Assembly (NCBI GenBank): GCA_940746715.1
Contig: CALNWN010000003.1
Coordinates: 1 to 64,000 of the forward strand
DNA length: 64,000 nt
Reading direction: 5' to 3'
Source of the DNA: an uncultured Paraburkholderia sp.
GTDB lineage: Bacteria; Pseudomonadota; Gammaproteobacteria; Burkholderiales; Burkholderiaceae
Shown: positions 19,187 to 30,097 of the stretch, in pieces
How positions within the stretch are numbered: position 1 is the first letter of the stretch
Layout of the letters: every line of letters begins with the position of its first letter
Program-made: the position numbers and the translations under genes
The notes under the pieces: generated by a model
The model's input: only the letters and a program-made list of their open reading frames with translations
Databases searched by the model: none
Told to the model about the DNA's origin: nothing

Positions 19187-20192
19187 ATGAAAGCATTTGT
19201 TCTCGAATGCTATGGACGCAAGGATGGCGTGCAGATTGGCGAAATGCCGGAACCCGAACTACACGACGATGACGTATTGATTCAGGTCCACGCCGCAGGT
19301 GTGAACCTTCTGGATTCCAAAATCCGCGACGGCGAATTCAAACTCGTTTTGCCCTATCGCCTGCCGCTCGTTCTGGGCAACGATGTGGCCCGGGGTGGTC
19401 GTCCGGGTTGGACCGCGCGTGCAGCGATTCAAGGCCGGCGACGAAGTCTATGCGCGGCCTGACAAAGATCGAATCGGCGCGTTTGCGGAGCTGATTGCAG
19501 TAAACGAAGCGGACCTCTCGATCAAACCGAAGACGCTCACTATGGAAGAGGCTGCCTCCATTCCGCTGGTTGGTCTGGCTGCCTGGCAGGCGTTGATCGA
19601 AAAAGCGCACCTCGCAAAAGGACAGAAGGTTCTCATCCACGCGGGCTCTGGTGTGGTGGTGTCGGAACGTTTGCGATCCAGCTGGCGAAGCATGTCGGCG
19701 CGTTCGTCGCGACGACAACAAGCACAGCGAACGTGGCTGGGTCAAGCGCCTCGGTGCAGACGTCGTCATCGATTACAGAAAAGATGATTTCGAGAATATC
19801 CTTTCCCACTATGACGTGGTTATAAATAGTCTCGACGCAAAGACGCTCAGCAAATCCTTGCGCGTGCTCAAACCCGGCGGACAGCTCATCTCGATCTCTG
19901 GCCACCGGATCCGGATTTTGCAAAGGAGCTTGGTTTGTCCCGGTTCCTGGGGCTGGTGATGCGTCTCCTCAGTTATCGGATCAGGAAGGAAGCAAAACGT
20001 CTTAAGGTTAGCTATTCGTTTCTGTTCATGAGGGCATGCGGAGACCAGCTAAGCCAGATCACGTCCCTCATTGATTCCGGCGCCATACGCCCCGTTGTGG
20101 ATCGGATCTTTCCGTTCGAATCGACCAGGGAGGCGATGGCCTACGTCGATACCGGGCGCGCCAAAGGCAAAGTCGTTGTCAAGATGAGGTGA
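19187..20192 (+). pseudogene. NADP-dependent quinone oxidoreductase (MDR family), frameshifted
   Basis: A medium-chain reductase of the alcohol dehydrogenase-like/QOR type. ATG 19187 starts MKAFVLECYGRKDGVQIGEM and continues to LPLVLGNDVA. The frame breaks near 19385, resumes with RFKAGDEVYARPDKDR and VGLAAWQALIEKAHL, and breaks near 19660, where two extra bases (GT) precede the GGVGT cofactor loop. It breaks again near 19735 and 19910, then runs through ITSLIDSGAIRPVVDR to 20192. Four lesions; not functional as read. It is the last gene of the SDR cluster. Confidence 0.8.
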
Positions 20193-20744
20193 TGGGTATG
20201 CCCGGAAGAAGGGCGGCCATTCCGGGGAAACAAAGGCGGGCCGCCGCATCCCCGATCGAATTTCTCTGACGGCCGGCCGTTGTACCTTGAGAGCAGCCGC
20301 CCGGGCAGCGGAGGCTCGAGCGGCGGATGTGGATCGATTTCGCCCTTCGAGCGGCCTACACCGGCCGTTCAGGGTCGCGGGATGCTGCAGAGATCGGCGG
20401 GAAAGACGGCTGTCAGATAACCCTTCTTATCTTTGGATCACTGTTTTCGGGCAAGGACGCGCTTGCGACGGCGTGTCCTTGCCCGATTGAGTGACCCGAC
20501 GTCACGCAGGTGAGCTGTGCCGGAACAGTGTGTCCGAGGTAGGTCGGCGGTCTGCAATTCGAATGCGTGGGCTGACTCGATGCACATCGATGACCGGGCG
20601 TTTGCGTGGGGCGGAATGAATAGCATAAGAGAAACCCACGACGAGCGTGACGTATGCGATGCCGGACAATAGTCCGGCCAGCGTTCCGAACACGTTTGTG
20701 GCGACCGCGCCGCGTCGAAAATAAACTGGAATCCCTACCACAAC
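20193..20744. other. Intergenic region with hairpin and repeat word
   Basis: About 550 bases between convergent pseudogenes. It carries an 11-bp perfect inverted repeat (CGGGCAAGGAC at 20448-20458 with its complement at 20475-20485, loop 16) lacking a T-tract, possibly a weak terminator. It also carries the word GGCTCGAGCGGCGG at 20313-20326, shared with 9101-9114. A short hydrophobic minus-strand frame at 20600-20741 may belong to the decayed lipoprotein neighbourhood. Confidence 0.4.
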
Positions 20745-21380
20745 CTACGCGATCGCAAATGCGATGCAGACCATTATCAGTGAGCCGAAGGCTGCAACGA
20801 GGTTCATTGCATCAGGATATTGCTTAGACACGTATGCCTTCAGCAGTTGGCCGTTGCTGCTGTCATAGATTTCCACGGCGTAGGAAACCGAGCCGCTGAA
20901 GGCTCCCTGGCCGCCCCGGACCGACTGCACGCCGTTATAGAGATTGCCTGCCAGGTCGAAATGCATGAACTGGCCAACGAGCGCTTTTGTTTTTTCCGCA
21001 CCGGTCAAGGTCAGCTTGATCCGCAGAGTGTTAGGGCCCGACTGCTGCGCGGCCTGGAAGCGAGCGGCCAGTTTTTCCGAAAACTTTTTCCCATGTAGTC
21101 GGCAAGCTCGGTCTGGTCCTGCGTCTTCATGTCACCGAACTGGTTGTCGTTGCCCTGATAGACGACGACAGGTCCACCAGAACCCGGGTGTATCGCGCGA
21201 CCAGGCCGCGGGGGCGGCGTATTTGTACGGCACCTTGCCGGCATCGTCATCGCGGTTGCGCTGCAACTGCGATGACGACGAAATACCCGCGTAGGGCAAA
21301 GGCTGCACACCGGCGCATGCCGACAGGGTCAACACGGCGACAGCGGTAAAAAGAAGCGGGACGACGTTTTTGTTACGCAT
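20745..21380 (-). pseudogene. DUF3313-like lipoprotein, frameshifted
   Basis: An exported lipoprotein: signal MRNKNVVPLLFTAVAVLTLS with lipobox SACA. The body follows the DUF3313 pattern but is split over frames: YKYAAPAAWSR, then VVVYQGNDNQFGDMKTQDQT and ELADYMGKSF, then LTGAEKTKALVGQF to EIYDSSNGQLLKAYVSKQ. Breaks lie near 21190, 21080 and 21015. After AAFGSL the sequence turns hydrophobic (IMVCIAFAIA) and stops, unlike the family C-terminus, hinting at a deletion. It is divergent from a TetR pseudogene. Confidence 0.6.
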
Positions 21381-21490
21381 CAGGCGTTCCTCGAAGGAAA
21401 GTTCAAGCGTGGCGAACCCTCTGTTCCGGGCGAATTCGACGAGACCGGACAGTAGCATTGCCGTTATAGGTTGTAAACCGTCTAGACGGA

Positions 21491-22186
21491 TTGTTTTTGT
21501 GCGGGCGCGACAGTATAATTTCACCGCTCGGCTCAGCCGCAACGCCCCACCGCAAACATCGCAACGTCATCGCTATCGACAATCAGACTCGCTCGGAGAT
21601 TTCCCGCAGAAAGGCAATTGAAGCCGCGCTTGCTATCCTGACGCGGGATGGCGTGGGTGGACTGACGTTCGATGCGCTGTCGCGCGAAAGCGGCATCAGC
21701 AAGGGAGGGCTCCTGCATCAGTTTCGTACGCGGCACGGGGTGCTGTGCGCGCTGCTCGACTATCAGCAGCAGCAGTTCGAGCAGATTTCCCGTGACTACC
21801 TGAAGAAGGAAGGCTCAACCAAGGCCGAACCGATCCTCGCGGCCCGGATCGCGATTTACCGCGAAGCCATCAAGCAGCCTAATTCCGTGGCGCGGGCCAG
21901 TCTCGCCGCGCTGATCGAGAGTCCGGCCCTGCTCGAAGATATCGAGACGACTGACTAGGCAGTTATGCAGGCCGTGCAAGATGGCGCGGCTGACCCGGAC
22001 TTGTCGCTGCTGCGGTACTTCGCTGCCAGCGGGATCGCATTTCACGCAATGCTGGGCATGTCGACGTTGAGCGAATCGGCTCGCAAGCGACTCTTCGAGA
22101 GGCTCCTCGACGAAAAAAGCTGGGAGTCGCAGACGGTGTCTTCGAACGTCGTTCCGCGCGGTCCGCCGGCTGAAGTCATGCTGTGA
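21491..22186 (+). pseudogene. TetR-family regulator with in-frame TAG
   Basis: A TetR-type repressor. The helix-turn-helix is intact (AALAILTRDGVGGLTFDALS, then RESGISKGGLLHQFRTRHGV), followed by the ligand domain. TAG at 21956-21958 interrupts after ..LLEDIETTD. The same frame continues (AVMQAVQDGAADPDLSLLRY, ERLLDEKSW) to 22186, so the full gene of about 210 residues needs that single codon. The natural start is unclear: ATG 21491 adds about 35 atypical residues. It lies divergent from the DUF3313-like lipoprotein and upstream of pqiABC; either could be its target. Confidence 0.8.
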
Positions 22187-22386
22187 ATTCGCCGCCGTCC
22201 TGGCGTATCTCCTCTTCCGATGACGCCCGGCGGCCAAGGTTCGGTCGAGTCAGGACCCAACCGGGTCACGATTTTTTGCTGCAAAACAAACCGTCTATCC
22301 GGTCTGTGACCATTCATATGGCGGCGCTTATCAGCGCCTTGCATCAGGTTCCACAGTGGGCCGCTTTCGAACCAGGGATGTCAAAC

Positions 22387-23644
22387 ATGAATGAAACGAG
22401 GCTTATCGCGTGTCACGAATGTGATTTGCTCCAGTGGAGGTCACAAGTTATCCGAACGCGGTACCGCGCGCTGCCGGCGTTGCGATGCGGTCCTCTATCG
22501 AAGCCTGCCGGCGACGTACGATCGCGCGTTGGCGTTCACTCTGGCGGCGGCAGTTCTGTTTGCGGTCGCCAACTGCTTTTCGATCGTCGAGCTTTCGATC
22601 AAGGGAGCATTCGTCGAAACGACATTGTTAGGGATGGTCGCATCGTTGTGGCATGGCGGAATGTGGCCACTGGCAAGTCTCGTCTTCGTGACGACGATCC
22701 TGACGCCTTTGGTGAACATCGCGGCGGTGCTCTATCTGCTGGTGCCGTTGCATATGGGGCGTTCGCCTTACCGCCCCGAACTCGCTCTGCGCGTGCTCAG
22801 GCAGGTGGCGCCCTGGGCAATGGTCGAAGTGCTGATGCTCGCCATGCTGGTCGCGCTCGTCAAACTCGAGCACTTCGCGACCGTCGTTCCCGGTTTCGGG
22901 ATCTGGGCATTCGGCGCGGTGATGGTGCTACTCGCAGCCGCCGCTGTCTCCTTTAATCCGGCCGATATGTGTACGCGTATCGACCGTGGGCCGGAGGACC
23001 ATGCGCTGTCGCGCGTGCCGGGAAACAGTGAGGTAGCGTCGACCGCCGCTCGCGCCGGTCTATTCATCTGCGATGACTGCGGTCTGGTGTCGAAGCCGTT
23101 CGCTCAATTCAAGGGCGGGATATGCCCACGCTGCGGCGCAGTGTTGCATCTTCGCAAACCTCATAGTCTTGCCCGTACCTGGGCATTCCTGTCGGCCGCG
23201 ATGGTGCTGTACATCCCGGCTGTCCTCTTGCCGATCATGGTTACCCGTACGCTGTTCGGCGCCAGATCCGACACGATCCTGAGCGGCGTCGCGTCTCTGT
23301 GGACCTCCGGTTCGTGAGTGCTTGCCATCGTTGTGTTCATCGCCAGCGTTCTGGTGCCGATGCTCAAAATCCTGTTGCTCACCTATCTCGCGTGGAGCAC
23401 CCAGTTGCGCTCTGCTGGCGTCCCGCGATTACGAACGCGTATGTACCGGGTGCTGGAACTGATTGGTCGCTGGTCGATGCTGGATATCTACGTCATCACC
23501 ATGCTGGTTGCGCTGCTGCAGTTCGGTTCGCTTGCTACGGTCGATGCCGGTCCTGGCGCGATTGCATTCGGAGCGGTGGTCGTGTTGACCATGCTCGCCG
23601 CGTTGTCGTTCGATACCCGGCTTATCTGGGACGCAGTGGAGTAG
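22387..23644 (+). pseudogene. pqiA: Paraquat-inducible protein A (PqiA), frameshift and TGA
   Basis: Inner-membrane component of the Pqi lipid-transport system. ATG 22387 begins with the first zinc-ribbon half (ACHECDLLQ). The frame shifts near 22430, and the second half (RGTARCRRCDAVLYRSLPAT) lies in the new frame. Four helices follow, then the second ribbon (CDDCGLVSKPFAQFKGGICP, RCG). TGA at 23315-23317 (..WTSGS*VLAIVVF) sits where family members typically have Trp, a TGG-to-TGA type change. The frame then continues to 23644 through the last helices. Gene order and spacing to pqiB are standard. Confidence 0.9.
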
Positions 23645-23648
23645 GAAG

Positions 23649-25277
23649 GTGAATAAGTTGTCAGAACAGAAAGAGACGGAAGACGCGGCGGGTTTTCCAA
23701 CAGCAGTCGCCGTGAAACCGTCGAAATCACGCATACCGATCGTGCGGATCGTTCCACTAGTGGCCCTCCTGATCGCGGGCGGTCTGCTCGTGCAGTCGAT
23801 CTTGCAAGGAGGTCCGACCATCACTATCAGCTTTGCGACAGGCGACGGTATCGAGGCCGGCAAGACCAGGATCAAGTTCAAGAACGTGGATATTGGCGTG
23901 ATCAAAAGTCTTGCGCTTTCGAACGATCACAAGACTGTGCTTGCCGGTGCTGAGATGACCCGGAGCGCGGCCAGCATGCTGGTCGACGATACCCGTTTCT
24001 GGGTTGTGCGGCCGCGCATTGCCGGCGGCACGGTGTCGGGTATCAGTACCTTGATATCGGGTTCGCACATCGGCATGGACATCGGCACGTCGCAAAAGGC
24101 TCGACGCGATTTCGTCGGTCTTGAGTCGCCGTCGGTCCTCGCCACGGGCACGCCAGGGCGCGAGTTCGTGCTCCGAAGCAAAAATATCGGCTCGCTCGAT
24201 ATCGGTTCGCCGATTTTCTTCAGGCGACTCCAGGTCGGGCAGATCGTCTCATACGCGCTGGACGCTGACGGCGCTGGAATGACAATCCACGTCTTCATCA
24301 GTGCGCCTTACGACAAATACGTGACGGATGACACGCGTTTCTGGCATGCAAGCGGCGTGGACGTCAAGCTGGACACGGCTGGCGTCACAATTGAAACGGA
24401 GTCCATGGTATCCATGCTCACCGGCGGACTTGCGTTCGAGAACCCGCCCGACTCGACCACGAGCAAGGAAACCGAGGCGCTGCACCAGTACGAACTTTTC
24501 GCCACACGCACCGAGGCGATGAAGCCGCACGACACGATCGTCGACAAATACGTGTTGAACTTCAAGGAGTCGGTGCGCGGCTTGACGGTTGGCTCTCCGG
24601 TCGACTTCCGCGGCATCGTGGTTGGCGAGGTCACTGCGATCCAGGCACACTTCGACCCGAAGACCATGGAGTCCAGCGTTCCCGTCGATGTGAACATTTA
24701 TCCCGAGCGTCTGATTTCGCGCGATAACTGGGACCGCAACGGTGGAAACACATCGGCGGAACGACAGCAACTCGCAGACCGCTTGATATGGAAGGGGCTG
24801 CGGGCACAGCTCAGGACCGGCAGCCTTCTTACCGGACAACTGTACGTCGCGCTCGACTTCTTTCCCGCCGCGCCGAAGACGGCAGTGGACTGGAGCAGAA
24901 AGCCGTCGCAACTGCCGACTGTGCCGGGTAACCTGCAGGGCCTGCAGGAATCAATCACGAGTCTCGTCGCCAAGCTCAACGCGATTCCGTTCGAGGGACT
25001 CAGCACGGACCTGCGCAAAACGCTCGGCGATGCGGACGCGCTGCTGAAAACTATCAATACCGATATCGCACCCGACGCCAAAGCGACCTTCGCCGCGGCT
25101 CGAGACGCGCTGTCGACGGCGAATCGCACACTGCAAAGCGACTCGCCTTTGCAGCAGGGCACCGCCCAGACGATGCACGAACTGTCGCGTGCGGCGGTTT
25201 CGATCCGTTCGCTGGCTGAATATCTCGAACGTCACCCTGAAGCACTGATCCGCGGCAAAACTGAGGACAAGCCATGA
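23649..25277 (+). CDS. pqiB: PqiB, MCE-domain lipid transport protein
   Basis: A 542-residue MlaD/MCE protein of the Pqi system, anchored in the inner membrane by one N-terminal helix (about 29-50, VRIVPLVALLIAGGLLVQSI). Three MCE domains follow (about 55-145, 165-260 and 295-400). Each has the strand-glycine pattern, for example IEAGKTRIKFKNVDIG and LTVGSPVDFRGIVVGEVTAI. The C-terminal part is helical (about 430-542), forming the needle that spans the periplasm in PqiB. It starts five bases after the broken pqiA and overlaps pqiC by four bases. Confidence 0.95.
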   Translation: MNKLSEQKETEDAAGFPTAVAVKPSKSRIPIVRIVPLVALLIAGGLLVQSILQGGPTITISFATGDGIEAGKTRIKFKNVDIGVIKSLALSNDHKTVLAGAEMTRSAASMLVDDTRFWVVRPRIAGGTVSGISTLISGSHIGMDIGTSQKARRDFVGLESPSVLATGTPGREFVLRSKNIGSLDIGSPIFFRRLQVGQIVSYALDADGAGMTIHVFISAPYDKYVTDDTRFWHASGVDVKLDTAGVTIETESMVSMLTGGLAFENPPDSTTSKETEALHQYELFATRTEAMKPHDTIVDKYVLNFKESVRGLTVGSPVDFRGIVVGEVTAIQAHFDPKTMESSVPVDVNIYPERLISRDNWDRNGGNTSAERQQLADRLIWKGLRAQLRTGSLLTGQLYVALDFFPAAPKTAVDWSRKPSQLPTVPGNLQGLQESITSLVAKLNAIPFEGLSTDLRKTLGDADALLKTINTDIAPDAKATFAAARDALSTANRTLQSDSPLQQGTAQTMHELSRAAVSIRSLAEYLERHPEALIRGKTEDKP

Positions 25278-25918
25278 GCCTGTATCGCACGCTCGCCTTG
25301 GCGGCAATCGCTTCGAGTGTTTTCGCGGTGGGATGTACGACGTCGCCCACCGCACATTTTTATACGTTGAGTCCAGTCCAGGTTGGCGAGCCGACGCCCG
25401 CTCTCAAGCCGATAGCGATCGCGATCGGTCCGGTTACGGTCCCCGATCTGGTCGATTGCCCGCAAATCGTCTCTACCATCGACGCAAATAGAGTATCCAT
25501 CGATGAGTTCGCTCGATGGGCCGATCCGCTTAAGAGCCAGGTTGGACGTGCATTCGCCCAGGATCTCACGCAACTGATCCGGGGCTCGGTCGTGTCTGTC
25601 TATCCGCAGCGTGCGAGTGGCAGCAGCTACGCGGTGTCCGTTGATGTGCAAAGCTTTGATTCACCGATAGATGGGGGTGCGGTGACATTGGCCGTGATCT
25701 GGTCGGTGCGGCCGTCGAAGGGAAATGCCATCGACGGGCGCAGCGTTGTGCGCGAGGCCGTGCGCGGGGCGGGCTACGATGCGCTAGTCAATGCACATAG
25801 TCGAGCCCTTGCGTCCGTGGCAAACGATATTGCTGCAGCGATACTGATACGGAGGAACGTAGATCCAGCGTGTCCTATGATCAACTCATGGTGTGCGGGA
25901 CACGATCATGGGGCGTAA
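25274..25918 (+). CDS. pqiC: PqiC, outer-membrane lipoprotein of the Pqi system
   Basis: ABC-type auxiliary lipoprotein (DUF330 class) of 214 residues. The signal peptide ends in lipobox AVGC, and the mature start CTTSPTAHFYTLSP is the family hallmark. IAIAIGPVTVPDLVDCPQIV and FARWADPLKSQVGRAFAQDL are conserved core segments. It sits in the outer membrane and docks PqiB. The ATG overlaps the pqiB stop (ATGA), indicating coupling. The last 20 or so residues (VDPACPMINSWCAGHDHGA) exceed the family end near DIAAAI, so the natural stop may have been lost. Confidence 0.9.
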   Translation: MSLYRTLALAAIASSVFAVGCTTSPTAHFYTLSPVQVGEPTPALKPIAIAIGPVTVPDLVDCPQIVSTIDANRVSIDEFARWADPLKSQVGRAFAQDLTQLIRGSVVSVYPQRASGSSYAVSVDVQSFDSPIDGGAVTLAVIWSVRPSKGNAIDGRSVVREAVRGAGYDALVNAHSRALASVANDIAAAILIRRNVDPACPMINSWCAGHDHGA

Positions 25919-26144
25919 GCGAATCGAGGTTGTCGTGTTCGAATTGGAGCGAGAACAATTGCTGTCAATGAGCCGTTCCTGTTCGCGGCCTTATTCGCTG
26001 ATGAATTTTTCTTCAGGAAGAGTCCTTGATATTGTCCGTCATGGCAATTCCTCGTACTGTGTTAGCCGATATCTGCCGCGGCGCTTCAAAAAACGCGGCG
26101 GGTTCCGCGGCGGAAGTGTTGCCCTTTCGGCCTCGGGATTTCGC

Positions 26145-26381
26145 TCAGAGCTGCGATGGATCGTAGCCCGGCTTCTGATACAGCGTGTCCCATTTGTCGC
26201 GGATATCGTGGTTGTACACATCCTTGACCCAGGCCGATGGTTGCACAACCTCGATGCCAACGGAGACAGACTCTTTGCCATAACCGAGGATGCTGGTCAC
26301 CACCTTCGTGATGCCATCAGAAAGCTGCTGCTTTTGCTGTTCCGATTTGCCGGGCCACATTTTCACAATCACGTGAGGCAT
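26145..26381 (-). CDS. 4-oxalocrotonate tautomerase-family enzyme
   Basis: A 78-residue tautomerase of the 4-OT family. After Met removal the protein starts with the catalytic Pro-1 ([20 protein letters not shown]), followed by the beta-alpha-beta subunit fold to [11 protein letters not shown]. Such proteins assemble as hexamers and interconvert enol and keto acids. ATG 26381 is chosen because Pro must be the second codon; the longer frame upstream runs into the cupin gene. It is 13 bp downstream of the cupin in the same direction, so the two form an operon under the divergent LysR. Confidence 0.85.
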   Translation of the reverse strand: MPHVIVKMWPGKSEQQKQQLSDGITKVVTSILGYGKESVSVGIEVVQPSAWVKDVYNHDIRDKWDTLYQKPGYDPSQL

Positions 26382-26394
26382 TGACGACTCCTTT

Positions 26395-26811
26395 TTAGCG
26401 TGCGGCGACGGTGCCCGGATACTGGTCGTCGGCCACGTGCTCGAGCCAATCGACCGCCTTGCCATCGAGCGCCTCCTGGATGGCGATATGCGTCATAAAG
26501 GTTTCGGCCGATGCGCCGTGCCAGTGCTTCACGCCCGCCGGGATCCACACAACGTCGCCTGGCCGGATGGCCTCGAGCGGGCCGCCCCAGCGCTGCACGT
26601 AGCCACTGCCGGCCGTCACAATCAGTGTTTGGCCACGTGGATGCTCGTGCCAGGCCGTACGCGCACCCGGCTCGAACGTCACACTGCCACCGGACGCGCG
26701 AGTCGTTTCGTTGGGCTGAAACATCGCGTCTATACGGACGGTACCCGTGAACCAGTCCGCGGGCCCCTTGACCGAGGCGACGGTGCCGCAACGCTTGACT
26801 TCGATTTCCAT
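26395..26811 (-). CDS. Cupin-domain protein of the manganese-binding hydroxynitrile lyase-like group
   Basis: A single-domain cupin of 138 residues. Metal ligands are seen in cupin motif 1 ([17 protein letters not shown]; two His) and motif 2 ([17 protein letters not shown]; His). The [20 protein letters not shown] opening is typical of the carboxymuconolactone-decarboxylase-associated cupins, some of which act as hydroxynitrile lyases. The true substrate is unknown. First gene of a two-gene operon with the tautomerase, divergent from the LysR at 26942. Confidence 0.8.
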   Translation of the reverse strand: MEIEVKRCGTVASVKGPADWFTGTVRIDAMFQPNETTRASGGSVTFEPGARTAWHEHPRGQTLIVTAGSGYVQRWGGPLEAIRPGDVVWIPAGVKHWHGASAETFMTHIAIQEALDGKAVDWLEHVADDQYPGTVAAR

Positions 26812-26924
26812 TGACTGCTCCTGTTCAGAGGTTCGCCCGCGGCAGCGGTATGCGCCACGTGGTAGTTGACTGAACTTTACTGCTCACCCGGTACCTCCGG
26901 TAGCTGCTAGACTTCGCTAACTGA

Positions 26925-26941
26925 TATGAACCAGATTCATA
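26925..26941. promoter_or_regulatory. Palindrome TATGAA-N5-TTCATA abutting the LysR start
   Basis: Perfect 6+5+6 inverted repeat immediately before ATG 26942, in the 130-bp divergent region with the cupin operon. Its location fits LysR autoregulation. A second activation site would be expected nearer the cupin side. Confidence 0.5.
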
Positions 26942-27825
<884 letters not shown>

Positions 27826-27832
27826 TGACGAG

Positions 27833-28048
27833 ACCACAGCGGGGCTCGCGACGGTGAATGCAATCGCGAACCTGCTCGACGGCGGCCTGATGGTGAATGT
27901 CTACGGATGGCTGAAGCAGGCGACGGGCAGCTATGCCCCCGCATAGATGCCGCTCGGCGTTCTGACGCTCGTGAGTGTCGCGACACTGCTGTTGCTCACG
28001 GGTCACGGACAGGCGAGCAATGTCGCCGGCAGGACAAAGTCCATCTGA
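27833..28048 (+). pseudogene. MFS transporter, C-terminal remnant
   Basis: About 70 codons resembling the last two helices of anion:cation-symporter-type MFS proteins: LATVNAIANLLDGGLMVNVY, GWLKQATGSYAPA, then TAG at 27944-27946, then LGVLTLVSVATLLLLTGHGQ and TGA at 28046-28048. No upstream helices exist; the fragment begins beside the end of the LysR gene. A deletion probably removed the rest. It is too short to function. Confidence 0.6.
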
Positions 28049-28811
28049 GGATGGGGCCCCATGCGAGACGGGAGTTCTCTGGGCTTCGCTGGTCCCGCGC
28101 GCGCTACCGTTGCGCCCTGCACTTAGCCTGCGGAAGACACCAGGTCGAACGGCACGGAACGGCCAGCCGTACGGCGCCGTCGATGCTCACGCACAAACAT
28201 CTACGACGGCGCTTTCCGGTCGCGCCAGGCACGACGCTGCGTCCTCCGAATGGGACCGTCGCGCATGGAGTATTCGAGTCCGTGTGCGCGTTGGCGTGAA
28301 GGTAAATGCAGAACTCGACCAGGCAGCCTGTGCTTTTCCACGTCCACTGTTTAACGCGGACGAGATTCAGCCGTACCCCGGTGCCTAGGACATTCCCTAA
28401 GAGAGCGGCTTGCACTCAGCCGAGCCCGGGCGCCCCGAACCGGCAACAAAACTGCACGCGCAGCTCCGAGAACGGCGCCCACGTTGGCTGCGCGAGTGGG
28501 TCTTTCCCTTCTACCTGTTTTCTGCACCTGATACAGAAGCGCTTCGCATTACCAAAGGTATGGGAAAGTGCGCACAAAATGTAGCTGGATGGGTCAATTT
28601 GGCTTGGTGCTCTGCCATTCATGCACTAACCGCCGACCAGCGCTCGGTCTCGCGCACGAAGATGCGGCTTTCTTCCTGTGAAGTCGCCAATCGTTCGATA
28701 CGGCTCGGCTGAGCTCTTCGGTTGCGACGGAAAAGTGCCTTGGTGCATGGGTCCGCGTGAGCGGACAGCGCCGCACTTCGATTCCTTGAACCTGCCAGTT
28801 GGGATGACAGA
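28049..28811. other. Gene-free stretch upstream of the betaine transporter
   Basis: About 760 bases where the open frames overlap on both strands and show no family pattern. I recognise no RNA gene, repeat or terminator. It should hold the promoter for proVWX and may contain unrecognisable remains of the MFS gene. Confidence 0.35.
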
Positions 28812-30002
28812 ATGGCACCAAACCTGACATTCGCGCCTCAAGGCGTGCTCCATCCGGCCGCAGTCGATGCGGAAGAAGTACGACCGGCTGCGAAACCCAT
28901 TGCCGTTTCCGGCACCGACATCATCACGGTCAAGAATCTGTCGAAGATCTTCGGACCGAAACCGCAGCGTGCGGCGGAACTCGTCAAGCAAGGCCTGGGA
29001 AGAAACGAGATCTTCGAACAGACCGGCAATATGGTCGCCGTGAATGACGTCAGTCTCAGTGTGAGGGCAGGGGAGATCTTCGTCGTCATGGGTCTTTCCG
29101 GTTCAGGCAAGTCGACGCTGGTTCGGCTGCTGAATCGTTTGATCGAACCCACCTCGGGCCAGGTCATTCTCGAAGGCCGCGACATCGCGCCCATGTCCAC
29201 GCTGGAATTGCGCGAAGTTCGCCGCAAGAAGATGGCCATGGTGTTCCAGTCGTTCGCACTGCTGCCCAACCGCTCGGTGCTCGACAACATCGCCTATGGG
29301 CTCGAAGTCGCAGGGCAGAAGAAGGCCGAGCGCTATGACATCGCCCGCGCCGCGCTCAAACGCGTCGGTCTGGGTTCGTATGAAAAGCTGCTGCCGAGCG
29401 AACTGTCCGGCGGTATGCAACAGCGCATAGGTCTTGCTCGTGCGCTGGCGGTGAACCCGTCAGTGCTTCTGATGGATGAAGCTTTCTCGGCGCTCGACCC
29501 GCTCATTCGCTTCGAAATGCAGAACGAGCTCCTGCGCCTGCAAAAAGAAGAGCAGCGAACCATCGTCTTCATCTCGCACGACATTGAAGAAGCGATCAAG
29601 ATCGGCGGCCGGATCGGCATCATGAAAGACGGTTGCCTGATTCAGGTGGGCACGCCCGCGGAGCTGATCCAGTCTCCTGCCGACTCGTATGTACGGGACT
29701 TCTTCCGCAATGTCGACGTATCGCGTTTCCTGAAGGCATCCAGTTTGATGGCGCCGGTGGACTGGCGGCTGATTGCCTGCGATGTGGGCACATCCGCCGA
29801 ACGCTACCTCAACCAGCTCATCGACAGCGGTGTCGAGTGCGGCTATGTCTGCGACGATGCGGGACGGTATCAAGGCTGTGTCACTGCCGCGTCGCTGCAC
29901 AAGGCGGGCACGCGCCCGATGCGCGAAGCGTTATTGCGCGACGTGAACGCGGTCACGCTCGACGCCGATCTTCATCAGCTCGCCGACATTGCGTTGAGCT
30001 AG
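28812..30002 (+). CDS. proV: Glycine betaine/proline ABC transporter ATPase (ProV/OpuAA type), CBS tail cut by TAG
   Basis: ATPase of an osmoprotectant uptake system, 396 residues as read. The extended N-terminal helix typical of ProV (KIFGPKPQRAAELVKQGLGR) precedes Walker A GLSGSGKST, the signature LSGGMQQRIGLARAL, Walker B VLLMDEAFSALDP and the switch His (VFISHDIEE). The C-terminal tandem CBS domain starts near residue 300. TAG at 30000-30002 (..IALS*EHDVPVTDAIGKLAG) removes the last 33 codons, which continue in frame to 30101 and overlap the proW start. The ATPase core is intact; ionic-strength sensing via CBS may be lost. Confidence 0.9.
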   Translation: MAPNLTFAPQGVLHPAAVDAEEVRPAAKPIAVSGTDIITVKNLSKIFGPKPQRAAELVKQGLGRNEIFEQTGNMVAVNDVSLSVRAGEIFVVMGLSGSGKSTLVRLLNRLIEPTSGQVILEGRDIAPMSTLELREVRRKKMAMVFQSFALLPNRSVLDNIAYGLEVAGQKKAERYDIARAALKRVGLGSYEKLLPSELSGGMQQRIGLARALAVNPSVLLMDEAFSALDPLIRFEMQNELLRLQKEEQRTIVFISHDIEEAIKIGGRIGIMKDGCLIQVGTPAELIQSPADSYVRDFFRNVDVSRFLKASSLMAPVDWRLIACDVGTSAERYLNQLIDSGVECGYVCDDAGRYQGCVTAASLHKAGTRPMREALLRDVNAVTLDADLHQLADIALS

Positions 30003-30097
30003 GAGCACGATGTGCCGGTCACCGACGCGATCGGCAAACTCGCCGGCGTCGTCTCGTGCCGGACGATACTCAAACAGGTCATGGAACGGAGAGCAGC

